Below are positions 6,023 to 14,481 of a stretch of 24,155 nucleotides of DNA, piece after piece. The notes beneath the pieces are model-generated. The model saw nothing but the letters and a program-made list of their open reading frames with translations. It did no database searches and was not told the origin of the DNA. Source of the DNA: Clostridiales bacterium (GTDB lineage: Bacteria > Bacillota > Clostridia > Christensenellales > Aristaeellaceae); NCBI GenBank assembly GCA_004556395.1, contig SFHK01000034.1:1-24155 (forward strand). The letters are read 5' to 3'. The translations under genes were made by a program, and so were the position numbers. How positions within the stretch are numbered: the stretch's first letter is position 1; every line of letters begins with the position of its first letter.

Positions 6023-7825
6023 TCAGTACTCTGTGCGGATTTCGCCGCGCTCGAAGTCGTAGATTTTCTTTCCATTGAAGCCGACGGCGGTGATCTGCTC
6101 GCTGTCCCACCTGGAGAAGAGGTAGGGTGAATCCAGATTCTCATAGGGGAAGAAGACGGGGATGCCGTCCACGGCGCGGTACTTATCCTCGGCATGCATC
6201 GCAAGCGTATGGCCGCCGGAGGTATAGCTGAGCGTCATGGCTTCGGAATCGAAGCGAACTTCGTTCTTCGTCACGCGGGCGATAAACGCGTCGAGGCTTT
6301 CGTCGGTATCGGAAAGCTCGATCACGCAGGCGTGCTTCCGCCCTTCGCTCCACAGCTCAATGCGGTCGTTGTCCTCGGCGTGCTCCTCGGTGGAGCGGGG
6401 CGCGGCGGCGCGAAGCTCATCGCAGGCCCATGCCCAGCCGTTTGCGCCGTAGAGCGCGGCGTACACGCCGTCCTTCTCGCCGAACACCCAGTTGCCGCGG
6501 ATGGAAACGTTTTCCATCACGTCGCGGTTGAAGTGCGCGTTGATGTAGGCGAACTCGTTTGGGTTCCTGATGTCGTACATGGACATGGCTACGTTGTGCC
6601 ACGCGAACGTGCTCACACAGCAGCAGCCGAGGTCGCCCGTCCAGCGGTTGTGCTCCTTGCTGGAACCGGGATGATGTGTGAAGATCTTCGCGCGCGGGTC
6701 GGCGAGAATAAGCGCGTCGAGCTCGTGCTGCTCGTGATGCGCGTACCAGCGCTGCCGGGTATTGGGATCATAGTCGTCCTGCCGGTTGATTGCGCCGACG
6801 ATGTATTTGTCCGTCACATAGCTATACTTGCTGATGCGGCCGGGCTGCTGCTCCTTGGGGATGCAATGCAGGTGCTTGGCTTCGCGGTTCTCATACGCGC
6901 CCACGCGTCCCAGCGCCATTTCGAGCACCACGGGGTCGGGACGATAGTCGACCATCAGCGCGGCCACGGGCACGCCGGGCAGGAATTTCAGCGCGCGGCG
7001 CTCGGATTCGTCATTATCGAGGCCGATATACAGATAGTAGTCCGCCGCCATGCCGCCGCACAGGATGTTCAGCGCCGTGGGCGGATAGATGCGGCCGTGC
7101 GCGCCGCCGTACAGGCCGTTTTTGCTGTCCACGACCATGTCCAGAAGAAGTACATCCAGCATCATGCGGGAGATGGTCGCGAGCTCCTTGTCGCGGGAAA
7201 GGTCGGCAAGCAGCAGAAGGCAGCCGAAGTCCACGTCCAGATAGCCCAGCGAATCAAACTCGCCCCAGCCCTCCTTCGCGCGGAAGTGCACGAAGCGCTT
7301 CAGCCACGCGCCCGTCTCCGCAGCCATCTGCGTGCCGGTCTTGCCGCACCATTCAAAGGTGCGCTCGCCGTAGAACTGTCCGGCGAGGTAGAGCGCCGTG
7401 TGGTGCTGAAGGCGATGGTTCTCGGACTCATACATCGATTCGAAGTTCTTCGTCAGGAAGAAGCGGTCGACGGCGGCGCGCGCCTCGTCCGTGAGCTTGT
7501 CCCAGTTGTAGTACAGGGTGGGCAGCATGCCCATGGCGGCGAAGGTGCTTTCGCCGCGCGGGTCGCGCCCGTTGGGATGGGGCAGGTCGAACCACTTGGC
7601 CGTGCGGATTACCTGATCGATGGATTCCCGCACGTATTTCCCATAGAACAGGTTCAGCGCCGCGGTGGCGGCGTAGATGTCGCGCTTTAGAACGCGTGCG
7701 GCGGGATCGGGATACGATTCCGGATCGGCGTATACCGCGAGACCCTTTTCGAGCATAACCTGCCTGCGGGCTTCAAAGTTGTCCAGGCTTCTGCGAACGC
7801 GGGACGGAGTATCGTTTCTGTACAT
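6023..7825 (-). CDS. Putative cytoplasmic alpha-toroid polysaccharide lyase/hydrolase-like enzyme
   Basis: A 600-residue protein without signal peptide or membrane helix. The N-terminal two thirds look like a helical (alpha/alpha)-toroid, with aromatic and acid-rich turns such as SENHRLQHHTALYLAGQ (N136, H137, H141), GWGEFDSLGYLDVDFG (186-201) and GGAHGRIYPPTAL (H243, Y247). The last third (about 430-600) is beta-rich. This build and the Asn/His/Tyr signatures recall heparinase II/III-like lyases and related toroid glycosidases, but I cannot assign a CAZy family. The ATG at 7825 has GGAGG 9 nt upstream and is preferred to 7846. Being next to an AraC-type sensor and a sugar-type ABC importer, it probably breaks down the imported oligosaccharide inside the cell. 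Confidence 0.6.
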   Translation of the reverse strand: MYRNDTPSRVRRSLDNFEARRQVMLEKGLAVYADPESYPDPAARVLKRDIYAATAALNLFYGKYVRESIDQVIRTAKWFDLPHPNGRDPRGESTFAAMGMLPTLYYNWDKLTDEARAAVDRFFLTKNFESMYESENHRLQHHTALYLAGQFYGERTFEWCGKTGTQMAAETGAWLKRFVHFRAKEGWGEFDSLGYLDVDFGCLLLLADLSRDKELATISRMMLDVLLLDMVVDSKNGLYGGAHGRIYPPTALNILCGGMAADYYLYIGLDNDESERRALKFLPGVPVAALMVDYRPDPVVLEMALGRVGAYENREAKHLHCIPKEQQPGRISKYSYVTDKYIVGAINRQDDYDPNTRQRWYAHHEQHELDALILADPRAKIFTHHPGSSKEHNRWTGDLGCCCVSTFAWHNVAMSMYDIRNPNEFAYINAHFNRDVMENVSIRGNWVFGEKDGVYAALYGANGWAWACDELRAAAPRSTEEHAEDNDRIELWSEGRKHACVIELSDTDESLDAFIARVTKNEVRFDSEAMTLSYTSGGHTLAMHAEDKYRAVDGIPVFFPYENLDSPYLFSRWDSEQITAVGFNGKKIYDFERGEIRTEY

Positions 7826-7866
7826 GGGATTCAACCTCCGAAACATTCTTTTTCAGCGTGACGCGC

Positions 7867-7913
7867 AAAAGGCGCGCCGATGATGGTATGATACCACATT
7901 CGGCGCGCCTTTT
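7867..7913 (-). terminator. Large palindromic terminator of the AraC-type gene
   Basis: A perfect 14-bp inverted repeat: AAAAGGCGCGCCGA (7867-7880) and TCGGCGCGCCTTTT (7900-7913). It contains a nested TGGTA-TGA-TACCA hairpin (7884-7896). The stem ends in TTTT on either strand, so it may act in both directions. It also encloses the promoter of the next minus-strand gene. Confidence 0.7.
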
Positions 7914-7916
7914 CCA
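7888..7916 (-). promoter_or_regulatory. Promoter of the toroid enzyme gene, inside the palindrome
   Basis: On the minus strand, -35 TGGAAA (7911-7916), a 17-nt spacer and extended -10 TGG-TATCAT (7888-7896). The -10 is in the loop of the 14-bp inverted repeat, whose arms could be an operator or a terminator. Confidence 0.45.
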
Positions 7917-7951
7917 TGCAAGTCTGATGACCTGTTAGCACGGATTTGCTT

Positions 7952-10261
7952 TTATTCCTCTTCCTCAGGGGTAAATCGACGCTGCTGGCGATACTCCTTC
8001 GGGGTCACGCCATAGCGCTGCTTGAAGCGCTTGGTGAAATAGTGGTGCGTCGGATAGCCCACCTGCTGCGTGATGCTTTCGATGGACTGGTCGGTCTGCT
8101 CCAGAAGCTGCCGCGCCTTTTCCATGCGCTCGGCGGTGATGTAGTCGGTCACGGTGACGCCGGTTTCCTTTTTAAACAGGCGGCTTAAATAGCTGCTGCT
8201 CAGGTGCACGCTGTCGGCCAGCGAGGTCAGGCTCAGGTCGGTGTGCAGGTTCTGGGAGATGAAGTGCCGGAGCCATTCCACCTGCTGCGAGGGCTTTGCT
8301 TCGTCATCGTCGTCCGACGAGGGCTCCAGCGCGAGACGCGTGATGCGGCACAGCTCCAGCGCGTATTCGCGGATGTTGCGGTACAACCCGCTTTTTTCGA
8401 GGAACGCGTCCATCGCCTCGCGTGCTTCGCCGGTCGAGACCCCGTCCACGCTTTCCCGCATGTGTTCCAGCGCGTCCATGGCTTCCTCGTAGGGGTAGAT
8501 GTGATCCTGCGCGTCGTAGGAGAACAGGTGCACCTCGTCGATGGCGCGGTCGCCGTCTCCGTCCTTGATCGCGCGGGCGAACGCCTCGGCGTGCGCGTTC
8601 AGGGAGGCGCAGCTGGGAAGCAGGCTGCGGCGAATCACCGGCCACGGGCTGTACAGCCAGTCCGGATGGAAGAAGTGGTACAGCTGCGCCTTCTGCGCGT
8701 CCAGATAGGATTGGCGCAGCTTCAGCGGCAGCTCCTGCCACGAGCCGATGCTCATTTCGATGTGGCGCTCATACTGTTCCAGCAGCATCAGGCCGATTTC
8801 CTCCAGCCAGTCGTGCAGCTCGCGGTCGGCGCTGATGACCAGCGCGGCAATTTCGTCGTTCTTCACGGAGGCGGCGAGGATCAGCGTTTCCTCGCCGAAC
8901 AGCGCTTCCAGCCGCTCGATGATGTCGCGCTTGATCATTTCGATGTGCTCCGGTTCGGGCGCGTTCATCATCGTCTGCGAAAGCGTTACGCGGATGATGT
9001 TGTACGATCCATCCTCGCTCTTCAGCCCCAGCTGCTCCATGCGCATGCGAAACGTGTCCATCGAAAGCAGGCTGCCGTCGATCAGGCTGGCGATCAGATG
9101 CTCCTTTACCAGCGGGCGGTTCGCGTCCACAATCGTCTGCATCTGGGAAATGGTGCTCTTCATGCCCTTGATGGCGTTGTCGATGAAGGCGTATTCGCTC
9201 ACGTGTCCGTCGGTGATGTGAAAGGGCGTTTCGGTGCTCAGCCAGTGGGTGATGGTGCGCACAGGCTTGTACATGTGGTGAGAGAACCACAGCGCCAGCA
9301 GAAGACCCAGCCCCAGCGCCGCGATGCCCGCGATCAGAAGCGACGTGCGCATGGAGTTGAGCGAGGCGTAGAACACGCCCGTGGGCAGGATGCGCAGCAC
9401 GCGCCAGCCGTTGGACAGCGGCGCGGAATAGCACAGCGTCTGGTCGCCGTCTTCCGTGCGGAATTCGGCAATGTCGGATTCGTCGGACAGCGTGTCCAGC
9501 CCGGGCAGGCCGCACTCCGCGAGGGACAGGCCGATCCAGCCGGCGTTCTGGGAGGAGATGATCTGCCCGTTCGTGTCTGCCACCAGCAGCGTTTCGTCCG
9601 CCGCGGAGGAGACGCTGTTCAGAATGTCGCGCACGAAGGACTCGTTCACGTCGATCATGATGTACCCGTGCGCGTCCTCAAAGGAAACGTTCAACGGATA
9701 GCTGACGGCGTAGCACAGCTGCCAGCCCTGCATGCCGGGATATTCGGCCTGCTGCGCGGGCAGCCAGCCGCCGGACTGCGCCCGCAGGCGGTCCAGCCAG
9801 CGGTTGGGATACGCGTTGGACTCGGTGTGATCGTCGATGTAATACAGTCCCACGGTTTTGGAAAGGAACATGTTCGCGCGGGCGTTGTACACGCGAATGT
9901 CGCTGACCAGCGGGATATATCGCTTCAGGGCGGTGTCAAAGTCTGCATTATAGGTATAGGCGACGTGCAGCGGCAGACGGCCGCTGGAAAGCACCTTCTG
10001 AACGGTAATGTCGCTGGTGCGCCCCAGCATGAAGTCCAGCGCGCAGCCCTCGGCAGGGTCGATCACGCGGGTTTGCAGAATTTCGGCATACTGAACCATT
10101 ACGCCCGCGCTGAGCTCCTCCACCTCGCGTCTGTAGTCGCGGAACACGCGCGCGTAGATGGTGGAGCCGACAAACGCCGCCACCATAATCAGGCAGACGC
10201 AATAGGAAAGCAGCATCTGACCGAACAGACTCAGACGGCTCTGCATTTTCTTTTTTGCCAC
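7952..10261 (-). CDS. Membrane-bound sensor/AraC-family transcriptional regulator
   Basis: About 769 residues. After a basic KKK start comes TM1 (about 15-37), an extracellular ligand-sensing region of about 270 residues resembling a double-Cache domain (with YVNAD-like and GYIMIDVNESFV strands), TM2 (about 307-327), a cytoplasmic linker of about 330 residues, and a C-terminal AraC double helix-turn-helix (LSLTSLADSVHLSSSYLSRLF, then SIESITQQVGYPTHHYFTKRF and PKEYRQQ). This matches the membrane AraC class (YesS/YtdP-like) that controls polysaccharide-use genes in Firmicutes without phosphorelay. It is divergent from the ABC operon, its likely target. The GTG at 10261 with GGGAG upstream is chosen; ATG 10246 is an alternative, and the extension to 10336 runs into its promoter. 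Confidence 0.85.
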   Translation of the reverse strand: MAKKKMQSRLSLFGQMLLSYCVCLIMVAAFVGSTIYARVFRDYRREVEELSAGVMVQYAEILQTRVIDPAEGCALDFMLGRTSDITVQKVLSSGRLPLHVAYTYNADFDTALKRYIPLVSDIRVYNARANMFLSKTVGLYYIDDHTESNAYPNRWLDRLRAQSGGWLPAQQAEYPGMQGWQLCYAVSYPLNVSFEDAHGYIMIDVNESFVRDILNSVSSAADETLLVADTNGQIISSQNAGWIGLSLAECGLPGLDTLSDESDIAEFRTEDGDQTLCYSAPLSNGWRVLRILPTGVFYASLNSMRTSLLIAGIAALGLGLLLALWFSHHMYKPVRTITHWLSTETPFHITDGHVSEYAFIDNAIKGMKSTISQMQTIVDANRPLVKEHLIASLIDGSLLSMDTFRMRMEQLGLKSEDGSYNIIRVTLSQTMMNAPEPEHIEMIKRDIIERLEALFGEETLILAASVKNDEIAALVISADRELHDWLEEIGLMLLEQYERHIEMSIGSWQELPLKLRQSYLDAQKAQLYHFFHPDWLYSPWPVIRRSLLPSCASLNAHAEAFARAIKDGDGDRAIDEVHLFSYDAQDHIYPYEEAMDALEHMRESVDGVSTGEAREAMDAFLEKSGLYRNIREYALELCRITRLALEPSSDDDDEAKPSQQVEWLRHFISQNLHTDLSLTSLADSVHLSSSYLSRLFKKETGVTVTDYITAERMEKARQLLEQTDQSIESITQQVGYPTHHYFTKRFKQRYGVTPKEYRQQRRFTPEEEE

Positions 10262-10304
10262 CGCGCACACGCTCCCATAAAAATGTTCCCTGAACCCCGT
10301 ATCC

Positions 10305-10333
10305 GTTATAGCACAAAATCCGGCCGTTTGCAA
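10305..10333 (-). promoter_or_regulatory. Promoter of the AraC-type sensor gene
   Basis: On the minus strand, -35 TTGCAA (10328-10333), a 17-nt spacer and extended -10 TGC-TATAAC (10305-10313). It lies 44 nt before the proposed GTG and diverges from the ABC promoter. Confidence 0.6.
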
Positions 10334-10460
10334 CAAGACAAGTGCAAAAATTCGCGCATTCGGACGGCGAATTCCAGCCCAAAAGACAACGGAGTTTCAA
10401 AAGGTCATGAGATTTGTAGCGCAAATGTCGGAATATGGCCGTTTTGTCATGATTTTTGCA

Positions 10461-10489
10461 TTGACTGCGGGCGTGAAAAACGGTATCGT
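10461..10489 (+). promoter_or_regulatory. Promoter of the ABC importer operon
   Basis: -35 TTGACT (10461-10466), spacer of exactly 17 nt, -10 TATCGT (10484-10489). The weak -10 fits an activator-dependent promoter. The 127 nt to the divergent sensor promoter are the likely AraC-binding region. Confidence 0.55.
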
Positions 10490-10525
10490 ATTCCTGTTGA
10501 CATTACACAGAAGGTGGAGAGAAAT

Positions 10526-11473
10526 TTGAACGCTGCCATCGAAAAAAAGGAAGGGAACCGAATTCACGGGGCAACGGGCTTCCGTGGGTACCTGAAGAAC
10601 CCGGTGCTGACGCTGATGTTCATCCCGGTCGTCATCTATTATATTGTGTTCCACTACACGCCGATGTACGGCATCGTGCTGGCCTTCAAAGACTATTCGC
10701 TCACGCTGGGCATCATGAAGAGCCCGTGGGTCGGCTTTGAGGTGTTCAGCGAGCTGTTCAAAACGGCGTCGTTCACCCGCGCGTTCCGAAACACCATTAT
10801 TATCAGCCTTCTGCGCTGGGTGACCGGCTTTCCGGCGCCCATCATTCTGGCGCTGATGCTGAACGAGCTGAAGAACCTGCGCTATAAGAAGGTCATTCAG
10901 ACCATCAGCTACCTGCCGCACTTCCTTTCGTGGGTTATTCTGGCGGGTCTGTTCACGCAGCTGCTTTCCCCGTCCAACGGCGCGGTGAACTACATTATTG
11001 AAAAGCTGGGCGGCAAGCCCATCTACTTCCTCGCCGACAACAAGTACTTCCGCGGCACGCTGGTCGTGACCGGTATCTGGAAGGAAATCGGCTGGGGCAC
11101 GGTTGTGTATCTGGCTACGATCGCGGGCATCGATCAGGAGCTGTACGAGGCCGCCGAGTGCGACGGCGCGAAGCGCTGGCGCAAGATGTGGTCGATCACG
11201 CTTCCGCTGATGAAGCCGACCATCGTCATCCTGCTGATCATGAATTGCGGAAGCATTTTGAACGCGGGCTTCGATCAGGTATTCAACCTGTATAACGCCA
11301 ATGTCTACGAAACCGCCGACATCATCGATACCTACGTGTACCGACGCGGTATTGGCAACATGGAATACAACGTTTCCACGGCCGTGGGCCTGTTTAAGAA
11401 CCTGCTCGGATTCTTCATGGTCATGGGCACGAACTTCCTCGCCAAGCAGCTCGGCGAAGAGGGAATCTGGTAA
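10526..11473 (+). CDS. lplB: ABC sugar importer permease, LplB type
   Basis: About 315 residues, six membrane helices, with the LplB hallmarks FIPVVIYYIVFHYTPMYGI and AFKDYS near the N terminus and ISYLPHFLSWVI in the middle. The EAA loop that contacts the ATPase is YEAAECDGAKRWRKMWSITL (207-226). The open frame extends far upstream antisense to the sensor gene, but the real start is most likely the TTG at 10526, seven bases after AAGGTGGAG. It pairs with the next gene to form the membrane channel for an oligosaccharide. These importers typically lack their own ATPase gene and borrow a multitask MsmX-like protein. None is encoded here. Confidence 0.9.
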   Translation: MNAAIEKKEGNRIHGATGFRGYLKNPVLTLMFIPVVIYYIVFHYTPMYGIVLAFKDYSLTLGIMKSPWVGFEVFSELFKTASFTRAFRNTIIISLLRWVTGFPAPIILALMLNELKNLRYKKVIQTISYLPHFLSWVILAGLFTQLLSPSNGAVNYIIEKLGGKPIYFLADNKYFRGTLVVTGIWKEIGWGTVVYLATIAGIDQELYEAAECDGAKRWRKMWSITLPLMKPTIVILLIMNCGSILNAGFDQVFNLYNANVYETADIIDTYVYRRGIGNMEYNVSTAVGLFKNLLGFFMVMGTNFLAKQLGEEGIW

Positions 11474-11486
11474 GGAGGCGGGAAAA

Positions 11487-12395
11487 ATGACACAGAAAAA
11501 GAAAATCAAAAAAACCTATTATACCCGTCGAAATACCGCGTTTGACTATTTTAACATCGTACTGCAGGCGCTTTTAGCGCTCACGATTCTGATTCCGTTT
11601 CTGCACCTGCTGGTAATTTCCGTTTCCAGTCCCTCATACGCCACGCGCAGCGGCCTGCACCTGTGGCCGGACACGCTGGACTTCTCCACCTATAAGCGCG
11701 TGCTTTCCAGCCGCTACATCTGGACGGGCTACCGCGCGACGCTCATCCGCACCGTGCTGGGCACCGTGATTCAGCTGTTTATGACGTCGATGGGCGCGTA
11801 CGTGCTTTCCAAGCGCTATTTCCCGCACCGCACGTTCTGGACGATGTGCATCGTGTTTACCATGTACTTCTCCGGCGGCCTGATTCCCAGCTACCTGCTG
11901 ATGGGCAATCTGCACCTGATGAATACCTACGCCTCCATGATCCTTCCGGGTCTGGTGGGGACGTATAACATGATTCTGATTCGCAACTACTTCCAGTCCA
12001 TCCCGCAGGATCTGGAGGACGCGTGCATGATCGACGGCGCGGGACAGTTTACCACATTCTACAAGATCATTATCCCCGTGTCCACTCCCATCCTCGCCAC
12101 CGTCGCCCTGTGGCTGGCGGTCGGCCACTGGAATTCGTGGTTCGACGTGCTGCTGTATATGCGGAACGAGGAGAGAATGACCCTTCAGATTATCCTACGC
12201 CGCATCGTGCTCGAGGGCACGCAGCAGCTGCTGGATATGTCGTCCAACAGCACGCTGGACGATACACAGGTGGTTTCGTCTGACGGCCTGAAGGCCGCGA
12301 CGATCTATGTGGCCACGCTGCCGATTCTGCTGGTCTATCCGTTCGTTCAGAAGTACTTTGTGAAGGGCATCATGGTCGGCTCGCTGAAGGGCTGA
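11487..12395 (+). CDS. ytcP: ABC sugar importer permease, YtcP type
   Basis: 302 residues, the second permease of the pair. A basic N-terminal tail (KKKIKKTYYTRRN) is followed by TM1 (LQALLALTILIPFLHLLVIS), the characteristic SSPSYA and LHLWP segment, and FTMYFSGGLIPSYLL. The EAA loop is EDACMIDGAGQFTTFYKIII (177-196), and the protein ends with the usual VQKYFVKGIMVGSLKG. The ATG at 11487 has AAGGAGG 9 nt upstream and lies 13 nt after the lplB stop, so the two are one operon. The in-frame extension to 11301 is inside lplB and not real. Confidence 0.92.
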   Translation: MTQKKKIKKTYYTRRNTAFDYFNIVLQALLALTILIPFLHLLVISVSSPSYATRSGLHLWPDTLDFSTYKRVLSSRYIWTGYRATLIRTVLGTVIQLFMTSMGAYVLSKRYFPHRTFWTMCIVFTMYFSGGLIPSYLLMGNLHLMNTYASMILPGLVGTYNMILIRNYFQSIPQDLEDACMIDGAGQFTTFYKIIIPVSTPILATVALWLAVGHWNSWFDVLLYMRNEERMTLQIILRRIVLEGTQQLLDMSSNSTLDDTQVVSSDGLKAATIYVATLPILLVYPFVQKYFVKGIMVGSLKG

Positions 12396-12410
12396 CGCGC
12401 ACGCCGATTC

Positions 12411-12430
12411 AACCCGCCTCTGTGCGGTTT
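12411..12430 (+). promoter_or_regulatory. Small hairpin between permease and binding-protein genes
   Basis: CCGC (12414-12417) and GCGG (12424-12427) form a short stem followed by TTT. It may partly terminate transcription or protect the downstream mRNA end, giving different levels of permease and binding protein. Confidence 0.3.
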
Positions 12431-12457
12431 GATAAATGAAAAAGGAGGAACCAACCC

Positions 12458-14083
12458 ATGACCAAACGCATCATCACCCTCGTTCTGGCGCTGGCGATGC
12501 TTGCGACCGCGTGCGCCTTCGCCGTGGCGGAGGACTACAAGTGGTCCGGCACGATTTCCGTGGCGCAGTACGCCTTCGGCCCCATCGACGACGATCAGAT
12601 CACCGCGCTCGTTGAGGAGAGGCTTCGCGAGTACGGCTACGACGTGAAATTCGACATTGTGTACCTTGAGAACAGTCAGTATGAAACCCTGCTCAACCTG
12701 CGCCTTGCGAACCAGGAAGCGCCCGACATCTTCCGCGTGAACGGCGGAACGATGGTCGATCAGTACTATCAGCAGGGCGTTCTGAAGAGCTGGACGGAGG
12801 AATTTTTCCGCGAGAACGCGCCCGACGTCGCCGCCTTTATCGACGCGGGCAACCCGCTCCAGACCAACACCAACATCGTCGACGCGACCTGGGCCATGGC
12901 CAAGCGCGATGGCAAGATGGTGTGCCTGCCCCTGATCTCCATCAATCAGGGCTCTTTGCTGAATGTAATCTACAATACCCAGTGGCTTGAGAAGCTCGAC
13001 CGCGAGGTTCCTGAGACCCTCGATGATTTCGTTGACCTGATGTATGCCTTTACCAACGATGATCCCGACGGCAACGGCGAGAACGATACCTACGGCATGT
13101 CCACGACCATGCTGAACATCATCTTTGGCGCTTATGGTTCATGGACTGGCTTCATGCACATGGATACCGGATTCTGGTATAACGTCGACGGCGAAATCGT
13201 CTCCTGCGACGTGATGCCCGGCAACAAGGACGCGCTGGCGCTGCTTCATCAGATGTATGTGGACGGCGTGATCGACCCCGAGTTCGTCACCGGCGAGAAC
13301 CAGGGCGGATACTGGGCCATCTCCCACTCCTTCGTAAACGGCCGCATCGGCGTCAGCCATGGCGCCCGCATGACCCACTACACCCCTGCCAACCTGTACG
13401 GCACCGGCAATCAGCCCGGCACGGTTCTGCAGGAATTCCAGGCCATTCAGGGGCCGGACGCGAAGGTCACCATCGGTCCCTGGATCGAAGGACCTGACGG
13501 CCACGTGGGCGGCTTCCTCCGCTATACCAATACGACGCTTGGCGCCAACGCCTACAACGCGAAGCTGTCCGACGAGAAGCTGGCCGCGATCTTCCAGATC
13601 ATGAACATCTTCGCGACCGATAAGGATCTGTGCGTCCTCGCCGCGAACGGTATCGAGGGCAAGCATTTCGAATATCTGGACGACGAGTTCCATACCAAGA
13701 AGACCCTGCTGGATGACAGCGTGAAGGACTGGCAGCTGGGTGTGACCCGTCTGAGGGGCATCTATGGCCCGGAACATCCGCTGAACGAGGCGTGGATGGA
13801 GGAGAATTACAACAGCGCGACCAACAAGTGGATGAAGGAGGTTCAGGCTTCTTATAAGAACCTGTCCGTCACCACCGGCTATACCAATGTTGTGTTCGAT
13901 TCACTGCCCTCCGAGTCCACCTATATGAGCGAGCTGCTCACCTACCGCAATGAGACCTGGCTGAAGATCATTCAGGGCGAGCTGGACGTGGACTACTACG
14001 ATACCTATGTCGAAGAGTGGATGAACCGCGGCGGCGCGATCCTCACCGAGGAAGCCAACGAGTGGTACGCGGCGCACTATTAA
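12458..14083 (+). CDS. Extracellular solute-binding protein of the sugar importer
   Basis: 541 residues, the usual size of family 1 binding proteins that partner LplB/YtcP permeases. A signal peptide covers about 1-24 (basic TKR, hydrophobic IITLVLALAMLATACAFA). The mature protein begins with the strand WSGTISVAQYAF and has the typical AP-D-IFRVNGGT, DDPDGNGENDTYG calcium-like loop and WMNRGGA-type C terminus. It would bind an oligosaccharide outside the cell and deliver it to the two permeases. The cysteine at 19 (LATAC) is not a good lipobox because position -3 is Ala rather than Leu/Val/Ile; AVA-ED at 22-26 is a good signal peptidase I site, so anchoring is unclear. AAAGGAGG precedes the ATG by 9 nt. 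Confidence 0.92.
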   Translation: MTKRIITLVLALAMLATACAFAVAEDYKWSGTISVAQYAFGPIDDDQITALVEERLREYGYDVKFDIVYLENSQYETLLNLRLANQEAPDIFRVNGGTMVDQYYQQGVLKSWTEEFFRENAPDVAAFIDAGNPLQTNTNIVDATWAMAKRDGKMVCLPLISINQGSLLNVIYNTQWLEKLDREVPETLDDFVDLMYAFTNDDPDGNGENDTYGMSTTMLNIIFGAYGSWTGFMHMDTGFWYNVDGEIVSCDVMPGNKDALALLHQMYVDGVIDPEFVTGENQGGYWAISHSFVNGRIGVSHGARMTHYTPANLYGTGNQPGTVLQEFQAIQGPDAKVTIGPWIEGPDGHVGGFLRYTNTTLGANAYNAKLSDEKLAAIFQIMNIFATDKDLCVLAANGIEGKHFEYLDDEFHTKKTLLDDSVKDWQLGVTRLRGIYGPEHPLNEAWMEENYNSATNKWMKEVQASYKNLSVTTGYTNVVFDSLPSESTYMSELLTYRNETWLKIIQGELDVDYYDTYVEEWMNRGGAILTEEANEWYAAHY

Positions 14084-14267
14084 GGCGACGCCGCATAAAT
14101 GAGGTGGTCGTCCGGCGAATGGATTTTTCGTCAGATGCAAATGAAAATTTCGAAGGTTTACTGGAGGTAAAACGAGGAATTTGCATGCCGCAGATGGCGG
14201 AAAAGACATCGCCCGACGTGCCGCCGAATTGTGAGGCGGTGCCTTAATCCATCCTGCCTCCTGTAAG

Positions 14268-14306
14268 AGCGAAGGGGCTCTCCGGATCTTCCGGGGAGCT
14301 CCTTTT
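14268..14306 (+). terminator. Intrinsic terminator of the ABC operon
   Basis: GGGGCTCTCCGG (14274-14285) pairs with CCGGGGAGCTCC (14291-14302) through two wobbles, with a 5-nt loop and TTTT at 14303-14306. AGCGAA/TTCGCT flanks could lengthen the stem to 14310. Confidence 0.7.
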
Positions 14307-14321
14307 CGCTGCCATGGGGTA

Positions 14322-14402
14322 GAGGGAGGCGCGGAGGGAACGCTGCGCGCTCCCTCCGCGCCTCCCTCGTGCAGAAGCCGCAGGCTTCTGCACGGCATGC
14401 CG
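14322..14402 (+). repeat. Composite intergenic repeat, copy 2
   Basis: A perfect 18-bp inverted repeat (14322-14339 with 14351-14368; arms begin GAGGGAGGCGCGG) is followed directly by GTGCAGAAGCC (14369-14379), loop GCA, GGCTTCTGCAC (14383-14393). The tail is GGCATGCCGC. Order and the second hairpin match the copy at 5685; the first hairpin differs in sequence but keeps its shape. Confidence 0.75.
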
Positions 14403-14481
14403 CGAAGCATCCGCAGGACGAAGAAACTGCCCGCACCCAACCGGCGTTCGCGGACGGGGAACGAAGCGGTTTTCGAACTTT

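Noticed and set aside
4840..6204. 454-codon minus-strand frame
   Set aside because: Antisense to the kinase and running through palindromic intergenic DNA; no domain.
6194..7690. 498-codon plus-strand frame
   Set aside because: Shadow of the toroid enzyme on the other strand, with no domain and no ribosome site.
8204..10336. Very long plus-strand open frame upstream of and fused in frame to lplB
   Set aside because: It is antisense to the membrane AraC-type gene, rich in V/H/R/Q as expected for GC-rich shadows, and crosses both promoters. Only the part from 10526 is a permease.
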